Shown: piece after piece, positions 1 through 13,300 of the stretch | Numbering within the stretch: the stretch's first letter is position 1 | Layout of the letters: each line of letters opens with the position of its first letter | Origin: CAVZRC01 sp963777695 | GTDB lineage: Bacteria > Planctomycetota > Planctomycetia > Isosphaerales > Isosphaeraceae | Length of the DNA: 64,000 nt | NCBI GenBank assembly: GCA_963777695.1 | Contig: CAVZRC010000004.1 | Coordinates: 682,001 to 746,000 of the forward strand | Direction of reading: 5' to 3' | Position numbers and translations under genes: made by a program | The notes under the pieces: generated by a model | Told to the model about the DNA's origin: nothing | Seen by the model: the letters and a program-made list of their open reading frames with translations, nothing else | Databases searched by the model: none

Positions 1-3000
1 GCCGGCGTGACCGGCCGGCCCGTTCCGACGTCCCAGACCCGCGCCGAGCCCTGGCTGAACCCGGTGATCAGCAGGTATCGGCCGTCGGGACTGAAGGTCA
101 AACGGTCCACCTGGCCCCGCTGCTGGAGCGGCTCGCCGACGGCCTGGCCGGTGGCGACGTCGATCAATCGGGCCGTGGAATCGAACGACCCGGCGGCCAG
201 GCGGGCGCCGTCCGGGCTGAAGGCCAGCTCGCGGACCGAGGACCGGAAGCGAATCGGGGCGGCGCGGCGATCATTGGCGGCCAGATCCCAGAGGAAACAA
301 TGGACGGCGGGCTCGGCCGTGCCCACTGCCAGCGTCCGGCCGTCGGGCGAGAAGGCCAGGCTGGTGACGATCGAATTCGCCAAGATCGGGGGACCGGCCG
401 GTGAACCGGTGTCGGCGTCCCAGAGGTGGACGATCCCGGTGTAATCGCCCGTGGCCAGGAGCTTGCCGTCGGGCCGGTAGGCGATGGCCCCGACCCAGTT
501 GATGTGCGGGAGCTGGGGAGAGGCCGGCCGGCCGGTCGCCACGTCCCAGATCCGGCAAGTACCGTGGGTGCTGCCCCCGGCACCGAAACTGTCGTCATGG
601 GCGGCGATCGTCACGCGGCGACCGTCGGGCGAGAAGGCCGCCCCCTGGATGTTCGGCCATCGCAGTCGAATCGGCATCCCGACCGGCTGGCCGGAATCGG
701 TCGCGACGAGGCGGCACGACCCGCGGTCGCCGAGGAGCAGGGCGTGGGAGCCATCGGGGCTGAAGATCGAGGCACCGAAATCGATGGTCCGCCCGGCTGC
801 GGCGGTGGCCGGCCTCGTGGCGCCATCGGGCGCGTCCACCGGCTGGCCGGCCTCGCACGGGCCGACCTCCCAGATCCTGGCGGAGCTGTCCGTGCCGACC
901 GTCAGGACGACCGAGCCGTCCGGGGAGAAGTGCGCGAGGCGCAGGGCGAGCCGATGGCGCATGGGCGACCCGATCGGTCGGCCGGTCGCCACGTCCCAGA
1001 GGCGGGCGGAGTTGCCGGAGGTGCAGGTCAAGATCGACCGGCCGTCGGGCGAGAAGGCGGCATCCCCGTAGATCCCGTCGGCGCGGACGGGTGCGCCGAC
1101 GAGGCGACCGGACGCCGTATCCCAGATGGTCGCGACGCCGTCCGGGATGCGGAAGGCGACTCGCCGGCCGTCGGGCGAGAAGACCGCCCCGATCATGGCG
1201 CCGCCCTGTCGCGGCAGGGCCAGGAGCGGCCGGCGCGTGGTGGCGTCCCAGAGATGGGCCGAGCCGTCGTCCCCGCCGGTCGCGATCATGGTGCCGTCGG
1301 GGGAGAACTTGGCCGTCGCGATCGTCTCGTGGCGGATCTCCGGGCCGTCGGGCCGCCCGGTGGCGGCCTCCCAGAGCCGGGCCCGACCGTCCATGCCGCA
1401 GGTCAGGACGAGCCGGCCGTCGGGCGAGAACACGCATTCCCGGCAGGGGCCGGCCGGCAGCGGCGACGCGACCGGCCGCCCGGTCGAGACGTCCCAGATC
1501 CGCACCTGGCGATCGCGGCTGTAGGTCCGGAGGAGCCGGCCGTCCGGCGAGAAGACCACGGACCAGACCGGCATGCCGAGGTCGAAGGTCGGGCCGTCGT
1601 GCCGGCAGGTCGCGACGTCCCAGATCTGGACAATGCCGCGGAAGTCGCCCGTGACGATCCGCCGGCCGTCGGACGAGAAGGCGACGCAGAGGACCCTCTC
1701 CTCGTGGAGCATGGGCGGGCCGACCGCGGCGCCGGTCGCCGGGTCCCAGCATCGCGCCGTCCGATCTTCGCTGACGGTCACGATCCGGCGGCCGTCGGGG
1801 CTGAAGACGGCCATGCCGACGAGTCCTCCCGGGTCGAGGATCGCGCGGAGCCGGGGCGCCCGGGCCTCGCTCGCTTCGAGATTGGCGCGGACCAACCGCG
1901 AGAAAGCGGGACGCTCGGGCGGCGCCTGGCGCAGCGACTCGGCCATCCAGAGCATCCCGAGGTCGCCGTCGCCGCGCCGGGCCAGATCCAGGCCGCGCTC
2001 GAAGTTGAGCGCGGCGACCTCGGACTGGGCCCGGACGCGCAGGGCCGACTCGGCCGCCCGCGCTCGGCCTCGGATTGCGCGGTCTGGCTGGCGCGGTGGG
2101 CCTCGATGTTGGCGCGGATCGCCTCGGTGTTGGCCTGGTGCCAGAAGACGGACACCGCGGCGAAGCCGCCGAGGAACACCGCGATCAGCGAGGCGAGCAG
2201 GCCGGCGACGATGGGGTTGCCCGGCACCATCGGGCGCCGCGCTCCCAGGCTCCGGCGCATCGGGCGCGGATCGGGCGATCCTCGAGGAACCGCCGGAGGT
2301 CGTCGGCCATCTCGGCGGCCGTCGCGTAGCGGTGGGCGAGGTCGCGGGCCATCGCCTTGAGGACGATCGTCTCCAGGTCGCGGGGGATCGTCGGGTCGAG
2401 TCGGCGGGGACGGGGCGGGTCGTGGTGCAGGACCTGGTGGAGCAGCCGGGCGCGGTCCAGCTCGTCGAACGCCGGCCGGCCGACGAGCCATTCGTAGAGG
2501 GTCAGGCCCAGGCTGTAGATGTCGCCGCGGGCGTCGCCATGCCCGTTGATCCGCTCCGGCGCGACGTACCGCAGCGTGCCGAGCACGTCGCCGGTGTGCG
2601 TCAACGTCTCGGTGTCGAAGGTGTCCTGGGCCAGGCCGAAGTCGGTGATCCAGACCGTCCCCTGGCCGTCGAGGAGGATGTTCGACGGCTTGACGTCGCG
2701 GTGGACGATGCCCTGCGAGTGGGCGTAGGCCAGCGCCTCGGCGGCCTGGACTCCGATCCGGGCCGCCTCGCGGTGGTCGGGGATCGCCGCCGATGGCGGC
2801 GCCCCTGCCCCGGTCCCTCGGTCGCGCGGCGGTGGTCGGGGATCAGCGCGTCGAGCCCTCGGCCGTCGATGAACTGCATCACGTAATAGTGGTAGCCCTG
2901 GTCCTCGCCGACGCCGAAGACCGGGACGATGTTGGTGTGATGCAGGCGGCCGGCGGCCTTGGCCTCGCGGCGGAACCGCGACGAATTGCCGTGGTGCCGC

Positions 3001-3356
3001 ATGACCTTCAGCGCCACGTGTCGACCCAGGGATTTCTCGATCGCTTCGTAGACGACGCCCATACCGCCCCGCCCGATCTCGGCGACCACGTCGAAGCCGG
3101 GTATCCGCGGGCGGGTGGGGTCCGGCCGGTCGGACGGGCCGGAGGATCCGGTCGAGGGGAGATTGGAGGATTCGTCGAGGGCCGAGGTGAGGGCCAGGAT
3201 ATCATTGACCCGGCCGAGGTCGTCCATCAGGCCGCGGAGCGTCTGCCAGAGCTCCGGGCTCTCCGGACAGAGGTCCTCGGGGGTGAGGGCCTGCCCGAGC
3301 TTGAGCCGCTCCTCCGCCTCGATGATGAGCTCGACCAGCCGCTCGTCGATCCCCAT
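1..3356 (-). CDS. Ser/Thr protein kinase with C-terminal WD40 repeats (partial, frameshifted)
   Basis: A Hanks-type kinase that would phosphorylate Ser/Thr on partner proteins, membrane-anchored with a WD40 beta-propeller region. Reading from the ATG: a short N-terminal leader, glycine loop IGRGGMGVVYEA, catalytic Lys in VALKVM, HRDVKPSNILL catalytic loop, DFGLAQD, APERI, a membrane helix (IVAGLLASLIAVFLGG) near 2,200, then at least 14 WD40 blades marked by FSPDGR motifs down to the left edge, where the gene is cut. The reading frame changes three times (about 2,780-2,840, 2,222 and 2,052), each time as if one base were missing, and the WD40 frame ends up identical to the N-terminal frame. 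The WD40 part runs open through the edge. It follows the ECF sigma factor by 90 bp on the same strand, a common planctomycete pairing. Whether the gene is intact in the organism cannot be decided here; I favour sequence error. Confidence 0.85.
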
Positions 3357-3446
3357 GCAGCCCCCCGCGGCGACGCCGGTCGCGTCCGAGGTCGGCGCGT
3401 CGGTGCCTGCGCTGCGGCATCGATCGCGACGGGCCCCGCGGCGACG

Positions 3447-4060
3447 TCATTCGATGGTCATCATCCCCGCCGCCCGCGGCAGGGTCTCCTTCAGCGCCTC
3501 GTACATCCGGAGCCGGGCGGTCGCCCAGTAGCGACGGACGGTCCGCTCGGTCACGCCGAGGTGGGCGGCCGCCTCCGACTGGCTCAATCCGTGGAAATAG
3601 AGCAGGTCCACGACGTCACGTTCGTTCTCCGGCAGCAGCTCGATCTGCTGATAGAGCTCGACCAGGCCGGCGGGCGGGTCGGTCCGCCCCGGATCCTCGG
3701 GATCTCCGCCGGGCGTCGGATCGGGGGAAACGCGCCCCCCTTGCGATCGGTCTGCTTGGCAAGGTCGAGCAGCAGCCAGCGGATTCGCTGGGCGGCGAGG
3801 CGGAAGAAGTCGTTGACGGTGCGCGGCTGGATCTCTCCTAGCGCCTGGTAAAGCCGGTAGGCGGATTCATTGGCGATATCGGTCGTCTGTAGGAGCGTCG
3901 GGGCTTCTTTCATCCGCGGAAAACTCTTGCGGAGGATGACCGCGGAAAGGTGACGCAGTCGCTCGTACGCGCGAGCAATCAACTCTTTCCGCGCCGACTC
4001 GTCGCCTTGCCGCATCCGGTCGATCAGGCCCTGGAGGGCGGCCGTGTGGTCATCGCGCAT
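3447..4060 (-). CDS. ECF-type RNA polymerase sigma factor (TIGR02999-like), one frameshift
   Basis: Extracytoplasmic-function sigma factor of about 204 codons. The N-terminal half has the region-2 pattern of the planctomycete TIGR02999-type family (TDIANESAYRLYQAL, then FFRLAAQRIRWLLLDLAKQ). The region-4 helix-turn-helix continues in the next frame: LVELYQQIELLPENERDVV, GLSQSEAAAHLGVTERTVRR, ending MMTIE-stop at 3447. The frame change lies in a run of five C (minus strand) around 3,726; one extra C restores a continuous protein through a Pro/Gly/Asp-rich linker. Transcribed toward the kinase and likely co-transcribed with it. The giant surface-protein gene starts 284 bp away on the other strand, so the two share an intergenic promoter region. 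Target promoters are unknown. Confidence 0.85.
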
Positions 4061-4331
4061 TCACAACCTCGCCTCGTCAACCGCACCCGGACCGAACTCG
4101 ACCGGGCCCCGAGATTTCCACCATACCAGAGATCCCGAGGGGGGGGGCAAGGCCGTTCCTCCGAACGAATTGTAATGTTAGAGCATGGCGTCGCGAGTAG
4201 ATTTCGATCCGCTGATCCCGGAACGGCTTACGTCGATCCGGCCGGCGGCGGGCATGTTTCTTTCGAAGAACGTGTCCGCCCCGATCTCTTAGCTGAGTGT
4301 ACCGCTCGGCCTTTTTCGATGACGTGAAACC

Positions 4332-4336
4332 AAGGA
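4332..4336 (+). promoter_or_regulatory. Shine-Dalgarno site for the giant gene
   Basis: AAGGA lies 8 nt before the ATG at 4345. This supports 4345 as the start although the coding frame must shift before the LEDRLVLS motif at about 4450. The only other candidate is a GTG at 4448, which has no such site and would remove the basic N-terminus. Confidence 0.5.
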
Positions 4337-4344
4337 TGCCTACC

Positions 4345-7300
4345 ATGAGCTCGCCCCGACGAAGGCCCGAGACGAAGGTTACGAAGTCCGCCGCCCGAAC
4401 GCGCTCGCCTCTCGGCCCGCCGCCGGCAACGCCCCCTGGCGCTGGAAGTGCTGGAGGATCGCCTGGTCCTGTCGCATGTCGTGGCGGATCTCAGCGGGAC
4501 GACGCTCGCGCTGACCGTCGTCCCCGACAACTCGGGGGACACGGCCACGGCCAACCTCTCCCTCGAGACCGATCAGGGCGGGCAGATCGAATACCATCTG
4601 GACGGCCAGGCCTATACGCCCGACTTCGTCGATGGGAGCGGGGCCACGTTCCAGGTGTCGGTCGGTCCCGTGACCGAGATCGACATCGCGGGCCTGACGG
4701 GCTCATTGCATTTCGATGGGTTCACGGGCAGTTCGGGGAACCTGGCGATCGAGGGGGACGGCAGCCTCGCGGTGACGGGGGACTTGACGGTCCCGGATGG
4801 GGATCTCGCCATCGGCTCGGGCCAGCAGGACCTCTCCGTCTCGGGCGACTTCACGGCGGGCGGCGGGGACCTCCTGTTCGGCTACACGATCTACACTGTC
4901 GCCGGGGAGGTCCCGACCGGGGCCGACACGGTCAGCCTGTCGGGGAACTTCGCGTCGCAGGGCGGGAATATCCTGGTCAATGGCTCGACGATCGACGTCA
5001 TCGGGTCGGTCGATGCCTCGGCGGGCGGGGGCCAGTTGTCGATGGACGCCGGCGGCGCCGTCTCGATCCAGGCGGGCCTCGCCCTCAACGGCCGGGACCT
5101 CTCGATCGACGGCGGCGGCACGGTCTCGATCGATGGGGACGTCGCGACGAATGGCGGGGACCTGTCGGTCACCGGCCAGACGATCGACGTCGGCGACACG
5201 ACCGGTGTGACCGTCTCGACGACGAACGGGGGGGACGCGGGCACCCCGGTTATCGGCTTACCCGGATCGGTGGACTTCCAGGCGTACACGATCACCATCG
5301 GGACCGAGGCGGACGGCGTGGCGCCCTCGATGCTGGACGCCGGCTCCGGCGGGGTGGCGGCGCCGATCACGTTGCAGGCACAGGCCGCGGAGTCGGTCAA
5401 GTTCGGGGGATACGAGTCCGGCGAAGTGGACGTCAACAACGCCACCATCCAGGGCGGCACCGTCACGATCGAGGTGAAGTCCGTGGTCACCGTCTCGTTC
5501 GATTCGGGTGATGCCGCCTCGACCGATCCGAGCGTCTGGGATGAGTTTACCGACGTACTCACCGGATTCGTGAACCCGCCGGATTTCGGCTACGCCAACG
5601 ACACGACCGACGCCGGCGTGACGCTCGCCGACGGCGCGGTCATCGACGCGGCGACGGACGTGTCGATCACGAGCGACGCCGAATCGAATGCCAACTTCTT
5701 CGGCCTCGGTGGTCAGGCCCTGATCGCCCTCTCCTTGACCACATCGACGGCGAATATCGAGGCCGAGTCCGGCTCGGTCGTCGAGGCGGGCGGGAACGTG
5801 ACGATCGCCACCACGACCGCGAATAATCAGTCGGTTTCGGGGGTCGAGTTCGGTCCCCTGGACACGTATGCCCCGGTGGATATCGTGGTCGCGGTCGCCA
5901 AGGCCAACTCGACGGCGACGACCACGGTGGACACGGGGCGCGGATCTCCGCCGGCGGATACGTCGCGCTCTCCTCGCTCAACGATAAAGACATCGACATC
6001 TCGGAGTCGGGCGGCGGCGGCACCGACGTCCTCGGGGCCGGGCTGGTCTACTCCTACGTGAACACGGACGCCGAGACGCACGTCAACGGCACGGTGACCG
6101 CCGACGGGACGGCGCCCGAGCCCTCGGGGGCGCCGTTCGCCTCGGGGGACGTTTCGGTCACGGCCGATTCCGAGCAGGAAGCGGACGAGGTCGACGACGA
6201 CACGCTGGTCGGCGACGACTTCTGGACGCCGGCCGTGCACCCCGTCGTCGGCAATCTGTCGCAGCTCGGCAAGAGTTATGCCGTCCCGCTCGGCAACTCC
6301 GCCCTCGATCTCCTCAAGTCCATCCTCCCCACGTTTGGGACCTGGCTCGAAACCTTCGTGAAGTCGCCCGGTCTCTTCGACTCCTTGGAAAACTTCATGA
6401 CGACGGGCTTCCCGTCCAAGATCGGTGGGGCGGCGAGCATCGCGATCGCCGACGTCCACAACACGGCGAACGCCGAGGTCGGGTCCACCGCCGTCATCAA
6501 GGCGCGCGGCAAGGTGACCGTCAACGCGACGATCAATGACCCGTACCAGGCACTGGCGGCCACGAGCCTGTATCAGCCCGAGACCGACGCGGACGGCAAC
6601 CCGGAGTCGACGGACAATGTCGCCTCGGTGGCGGTGGCGCTGGGCATCTACCAAAATACGGCCACCGCCTCGATCGACGCCGGTGCCGTGGTCAACGGCA
6701 CGAACGGCGTCGCGGTCGATTCGACCACGACGATCCCCTACGACGACACCTTCATCGATTATCAGGACTATAACGACGCTTCGCTCGGTTCGGCGTTCGC
6801 GTCGGAGTTCAAGCTGCTCATGGACCACATGAACGGCAACCTGGGCGTGCAGAACGGGCTGTTCACCAACTGGGCCCAGTCGGCCGGCTACGGCACCAGC
6901 AACACCGTGGCGGGCTCGGTGGACCTGGTGAGGATGGACAACACGACCACGGCCACGATCGGGGCGGGGGCCCTGGTCAATCAGGATCCGGAATATCGTC
7001 CCGCGCCGGGCAGCACCGACAAGCAGGACGTGACGGTCGACGCCGAGACCGACTACACCACGACCAGCATCTCCGGGCTGATCAACGTCTTCGCCAATTT
7101 GTCGCCGCTGGTGAATCCCGTGTACAACTCCGGCTATGACCTGACGCAGAACCCGTTCGGCGCCAGCGGGACGGCCACCGGCGAGGGCGGGTCGGTGCTG
7201 CTGACGGGCTACGACGACACGACGACGGCGACGATCGACGCCGGGGCGAAGGTGCATGCCGACGACCTGGACGTCAACGCCACCACCGACGGGAAGGCGA

Positions 7301-10300
7301 TCCTGATGGCGGTATCGGGGAGCAAGGCCCCGGTCTTCGCCGCGTCGGGAGCGGCGTCGATCGACGTGGTCAGCGACACGACCACGGCCCAGGTCGACCC
7401 GACCGCCGACCTCGACGTCGTCGGCGATGCGACGGTCAACGCGAGCGACTTCACGTTCGCGCTGAACATCGGCGGCGACGTCGTGGAGGGTCGGCAGACG
7501 GGGGCCGGCATCTCCAGCGCGATCAACGTGGTGAGTCGCGACACCGAGGCCTCGATCAGCCCCACGTCCGTCGTGCCGCCGGGCACCACGCCGACGGCCG
7601 CCATTGAGATGGGCGGGAACCTCCAGGTCGAGGCGGAGAACTCCGGCCCGATCCTCGCCATCGGCCTTTCGGGGGCGTACGTCAGCAATTCATTGCCCAC
7701 CGGGGCCGACGCCGACAGCGACGGCCAGAACGCCACGAACCTGAAGCAAAGCTTCTCGATCTTCAACCTGCCGGGCGTGCCGGGCCTGGCGAAAAATGTC
7801 CAGCCGAATAGCGGCTTCGGTCTGGCGGGTGATGCCGTGGCGAACGTCGTGGTGGACACGACGGAGGCGTACATCGACATCCCGTCGGGGACCGTCGCCG
7901 TCACCGGGTCGACGACGATCGAGGCGAGCAACCCGACCGACCTGATCTCGATCGCGGGGGCTGGTGCCCTCGTCACCAACGCGAAGAGCGACGCGGGCAT
8001 CGGCGGGTCGTTCGCCAGCGACGTGCTCAATGGCGGCACCGACGCCTATCTCGAAGGCGCCGGCCTGCTCCGGTCCTCGTCGCTCGACATCGACTCGGAC
8101 CGCTCGGGGATCATCGTCTCGCTGACGGCGGCGGCGGGCGCCTCGCCGGAGGCTGGCAGCGGCATCGCCGGGGATGTCTCCGTCAACGTCGTGCTCCAGA
8201 CGACGACCGCTTATGTCTCCGACACGACGATCGACCTGGTCGGTACCGCGTCGGCGACGGTCGGTACCGCGTCGGTGACGGCCGAAGACACGGCCGAGAT
8301 CTGGGCGGTCGGCGGGGCCCTCGGCTACGGGAGCAGCGGCGGATATGGCGTCTCGATCGCCGTGAACCTGATCGGGACGGACAATGCGCCGACGGCCACG
8401 ACGGCCTACATCTCGGGCTCCGTCCTCGGCACGTCGGGCGGGACGGTGACCGTCTCCGCGTCGGACGCCGACTCGACGGCGGACCCCGGGATCTACTCGC
8501 TGGCCGGGGCCGCGGGGATCGCGACCGGCGAGAAAGCCGACGCCGACGGCGCCGGGATGGTCGGCGTGAACATCATCTTCCGGACCGCCGAGGCGTACGT
8601 CCAGGGCTCGACCTTCAACGGGGTCGGCGGGACGACGGGACTGGAGGTCGAGGCGGAGGACGATAATCTGATCGACGCCATCGGCGGGGCCGTCGCGGCG
8701 GGGATGGGCAACGGGATCGGCGCCGCTTTCGGTTACAACGAGATCCACGACACGACCTCGGCCGGGATGGACACCTCGACGGCGACGGTCACCGGCCCGT
8801 TGACGATCGACGCCGAGTCGGACTCGCGGATCGTCGGGGCGGACATCGGCGCGGCGGCGGGGCTCGGCGATGACTCGCTCACCGCGGGGGGCTCGGTCAC
8901 GGTCAACGTGATCGATGGGTCGATCGATGCTTACCTGACCGGAGCGACGGTCACGGCGAGCGGCGATGCGGCCGTGACCGCTTCGGACAACGCCACGATC
9001 GTCTACGTGGCGGGCGGCGTGGCCGGGACGGTCGGGGACGCCGCGGCGGGTGTGGCGATCGGCTACAACCTGATCCAGGAGGCGATCCAGGCCCGGGTGG
9101 AGAATTCGAACCTCACTCTGAATGGCGGCGCCTCGGACCTGAGAGTCTCGGCGACGTCCGACCCGCTGCTGGTCGCCCTGGTCGTCGGCGCGGCCGGGTC
9201 CGACGAATACGCCATCGGCGGCTCGGTGGCCGTCAATTCGGTCGACGACACCCTCGACGCGCACATCTCCGACGATTCGTATGTCATGGCCACGGGAAGC
9301 GTCTACGTGACCGCGCCCGAATCGGCGAGGCTGATCGACGTCTCGGGCGGCCTGGGCGTCGCACCCGAGGGTACGGCGGCGGTCGGGGCGGCGATCGCCT
9401 ACAACTACATGGGTGGCGGGTTCGATGGGCCCATGCCGACCCCATTCCCGCAACCCCCACAACCTCGAACGACATCAGCGCGACCATCGACGACTCGACG
9501 GTGATGGCCGGCGGCAGCATCACCGTAGGGACGGGGATCACGCCCCCCGGCAACCTGGCCGCGGGCCTGGACCTCGACACCCAGTCGTTCAACGCGGCGT
9601 TCGGAGTCGACGTATCGACCGGCACGATCACCTTCGCCAGCCCGCAGGACTTCCGGACCGGTGATGCCCTCGTCTACCACGACAACGGCGGCACGCCCGT
9701 CGGTACCGCGAAGGACGCCAAGGGGGATGTCACCCAGACGCTGCTCGATGGCCAGACGTATTACGTCATCGTCGTCAACTCGACCCAGATCAAGCTGGCG
9801 GATTCGCTGGCCGATGCCATGGATTATAGCGCGACCGACAACACGGCGATCCCGCTCGTTTCAACGGGGACGGGCACGCAGTCGCTGGTCAAGACCACGG
9901 TCGACCTGGGCGTGGCGCAGGTCACGGTGCCGGTGGCCGTCACGTCGCAGATCGTGGCGGTCACGCTGGGGGCGGCCGGCGGGGCGACGATCGACGTGGC
10001 CGGTTCGGTGTCGGTCAACTTCGTCCGCGACTCGGACCTGGCCGCGATCGAGGACAGCAACGCGACGAACGGGAAGATCGTCCAGGCCGGCGGGACGGTG
10101 ACCGTGACGGCCGTCGATAGCTCGAAGATCGACGCCGGAGCCGGCGCGGTCTCGCTGGGGCTGGGCGATGACGGGCTGGCGGTCTCGGTCGGCCTCTCGA
10201 CGGCTTACAACAATATTGCCAACAGCGTGCAGGCGGAGATCGACGACTCGATCGTCAGCGGGACCGGCAGCTACGCGGATGACATCCAGGGCGTGGTCGT

Positions 10301-13300
10301 GTCGGCCCAGTCGGACGCGAGCATCGTGGGCGTGACGATCGCCGGCTCGGGTTCGTTGGGGACCGACGGCGGACTGGGCTTCACCGGGGCGGGAGCGGTC
10401 TCGGTCAACACGATCGGCAACACGGCCGAGTCCGAGATTGGAGGGGATAGCGAGGTCACGTCGCTCAGCGGCGGCGTGTCCGTGACGGCCATGGATTCGT
10501 CGTCGATCAAGGCGATCGCCGGGGCCCTGGCGTTCGGCCTGACCCTGGGCGACGGGGGCGTCGGGATCGCGATCGGTGCCGGCGTGGCGGTCAATACGGT
10601 CAACGATACGGCCTCGGCGCTGATCGACGATTCGTCGGTGGGCTCGGCGTCGGCCGTGGACGTCTCGGGGTCGTCGTCGGCGACGATCCTCGCCCTGTCG
10701 TTCGGCGTGGCCGGGGCCGCCACGGGCGGCAGTGCGGCCGGCGTCTCGTTCGCCGGGGCCGGCTCGGGCTCGGGCAACACGATCACGGACACGGTCTCGG
10801 CCGAGATCGAGGACGAGTCCGGTGTCTCCGCCGACAACGGGGACGTGGACGTCGCGGCGACCGACTCGCCCACGATCACGGCGGGCGCGGGCGCGGCGGC
10901 GCTGGCGCTGGCCTTCGGGGAAACGGGTGTGTCGGTCTCGGTCGGCGTCTCGGCGACATCGAACAGCATCACCGACGCGGTCACGGCGCAGGTCTCGGCC
11001 TCGACGGTGGTGGCGGCCGGCAACGTGGATCTGACCGCGACCTCGACGGGCGCGGCGATCGGGTCGTACACGTTCGCCGGCAGCGTCGCGGTCGGCGTGG
11101 GGGTGTACTCGGGGTTTGGGGTCACGGGGGCCGGGGCCGGCTCGGGCAACACGATCACCGACACGATCGAGGCGTCGATCGTCGCCGGCAGCGTGGTGCA
11201 GGCACTCGGTATCGGCTCGGTCGTGCTGACGGCGACCGATGGGGCGGCGATCACGGCCGACGCCGGGGGCGTCGCGCTGGGACTGGCCGGCGGGAGCCTG
11301 GGCGTGGGGGTGGGCATCAGCCTGGGGGCCGCGGCCGCCGTCAACACGATCACCAACGCGATCAAGGCGATCATCGACGATTCGAACGTCAGCGCCGCGA
11401 ATGGGGTGGATCTGACCGCCCAGACCACGGGGACGATCAAGGCGCTGACGTTCGGGATCGCGGGATCGGTGTCGGGGGCCCTCGGCGCCGGGGTCTCGGT
11501 CGCGGGCGCCGGGTCGGCCTCGAGTAACACGATTACGAACACGGTGGAGGCCCTGATCCAGGACCGTAGCGAAGTGACCGCCGGGTCGGTCCAGTTGGCC
11601 GCGACGGCCGGGGCGACGATCGACGCCACCGCCGGCGGGGTGGCGGTGGGAGCCGGCTTCGGGATCGGTGGCGGTGCCGCCATCAGCGTCGGGTTGTCCG
11701 TCTCGTCGAACGAGATCGGCGGTCCGGCGCGGCCGCCGGCGATACGGTCGAGGCCGCGATCGACTCCTCGAGCGTGACGGCCCTATCGGGACCGGTCGAA
11801 GTCTCCTCGTCATCCCAGGGGACGATCCAGGCCCTGGCGTTCGCCGGCGCCCTGGCGGTGAGCGGGGGCACCAACGCGCTCGCCGCCGCCGGCGCCGGGG
11901 CCACGACGGACGACAGCATCCGGAGGACGATCGAGTCCCTGATCGAGAACACGCTGGGCGTCCCCGACGCCGAAGCGACGTCCGCCGCCTACGTCACGGT
12001 CACGACCTCTGACCAGCCGACGATCACCTCGAACGCCGACGCCGGCGCCGTCTCGGTGGCGGGCGGCGTCGTGAGCAGTGGAGTCTCGGTCGGTGCGGTG
12101 ACCTCGACGAACACCATCAATGATACCGTCACGGCGAATATCGACGACGCGACGGTCACGGCCGACGCCTCGGATGCGGCGAACGGCGACGGGGCTGTGA
12201 ACGTCGAGGCCACGGAGGACGCGACCATCAACGCGACGCCGGTGGCCGCGGCGGTCGCGGCCTCAGCCGGCTCGAGCTTCGCGGGCGGCGGGGCCTCGGC
12301 CGACAATCGCGTGACGAATACGATCGAGGCGTCGATCACCGGGGGGAGCATCGTCACGGCGTCGCAAGGCGTGGATGTCAATGCCATGGACACCCCGACG
12401 GTCACGGCCAAGATCGTCGCCGTGACGCTGGCCGTCGGCTCGACGGCGCGGCGGTCGGGGCCACGACGTCGAGCAACACGATCACCGATACGGTCTCGGC
12501 CCATGCCGACGGCTCGACGGTGACGGCCGACGGGGGGGACATCGACGTGGACGCGACGTCCACCGAGAGTGTGACGGCCACGTCGATCGCGACGTCGGCG
12601 TCGATCAGCATCGGCGTGGCGGGGGCCGGGGCCGAGGCCAGCACGACGATCGGCGGGACGGATGAGGCGTACGTCGATGGGGGGGCCCTGACCGCCACCG
12701 GCGCCGTGGACGTGCACGCGACCGCGACGATGACCGCCAATGCGACGGCCGGCGGCGGCTCCGGAGGCTTGGCGGACGTGAGCGTGATGCAGCCGACCGC
12801 CACGATCGGCGGGACCGTCGAGGCCGATGTTGACGGCAAGACCACCGTCTCGGCCGCCGGCGGGCTGAGCATCGTCGCCAACTCGACGGGGGCCACGGCC
12901 GATGCGACGACCACCGTCGTCGGCGTCGGCCTGATCGCCGGCACCGGCGCCAACCCTTCGGCCACCGCTGATCCGAACACCCTGGCCTACGTCGGCGCCG
13001 GGTCGGTCGTCGATGCCGCCGGGAACGACGTGACGGTCGACGCCGAATCGACGGCCGAGGCCGACGCCGTGGTCGCCAACGACCTGGCGATCGGCGCGAT
13101 CACGATCCAGGCGGTGACGATCACCGATAACGTCGGCGGCGAGACCTACGCTTACGTGGACGACGGGGCATCGATCACGGCCGGCGGACTCTCCGTGACG
13201 GCGAATGCCACCGACACGGCGCAGCCGTCGTCCAGCCTGGTGGGGATCGCGCTGGCCGGGTCGGTGGGGGCCAGCGGACTGACGGCGAACGTGACGCCCG

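Noticed and set aside
595..2360. Long Arg/Gly/Pro-rich frames on both strands over the WD40 region.
   Set aside because: The true WD40 frame (FSPDGR repeats) runs off the left edge without a stop; the others are shadows.
6058..12523. Four successive 4-nt GTGA overlaps between reading frames in the giant gene, which look like translational coupling.
   Set aside because: Each falls in a Val-Thr (GTGAC) codon pair of the repeat, which puts TGA in the neighbouring frame and GTG in the true frame. The overlap is a by-product of lost bases; the true frame upstream of each GTG continues the repeat.
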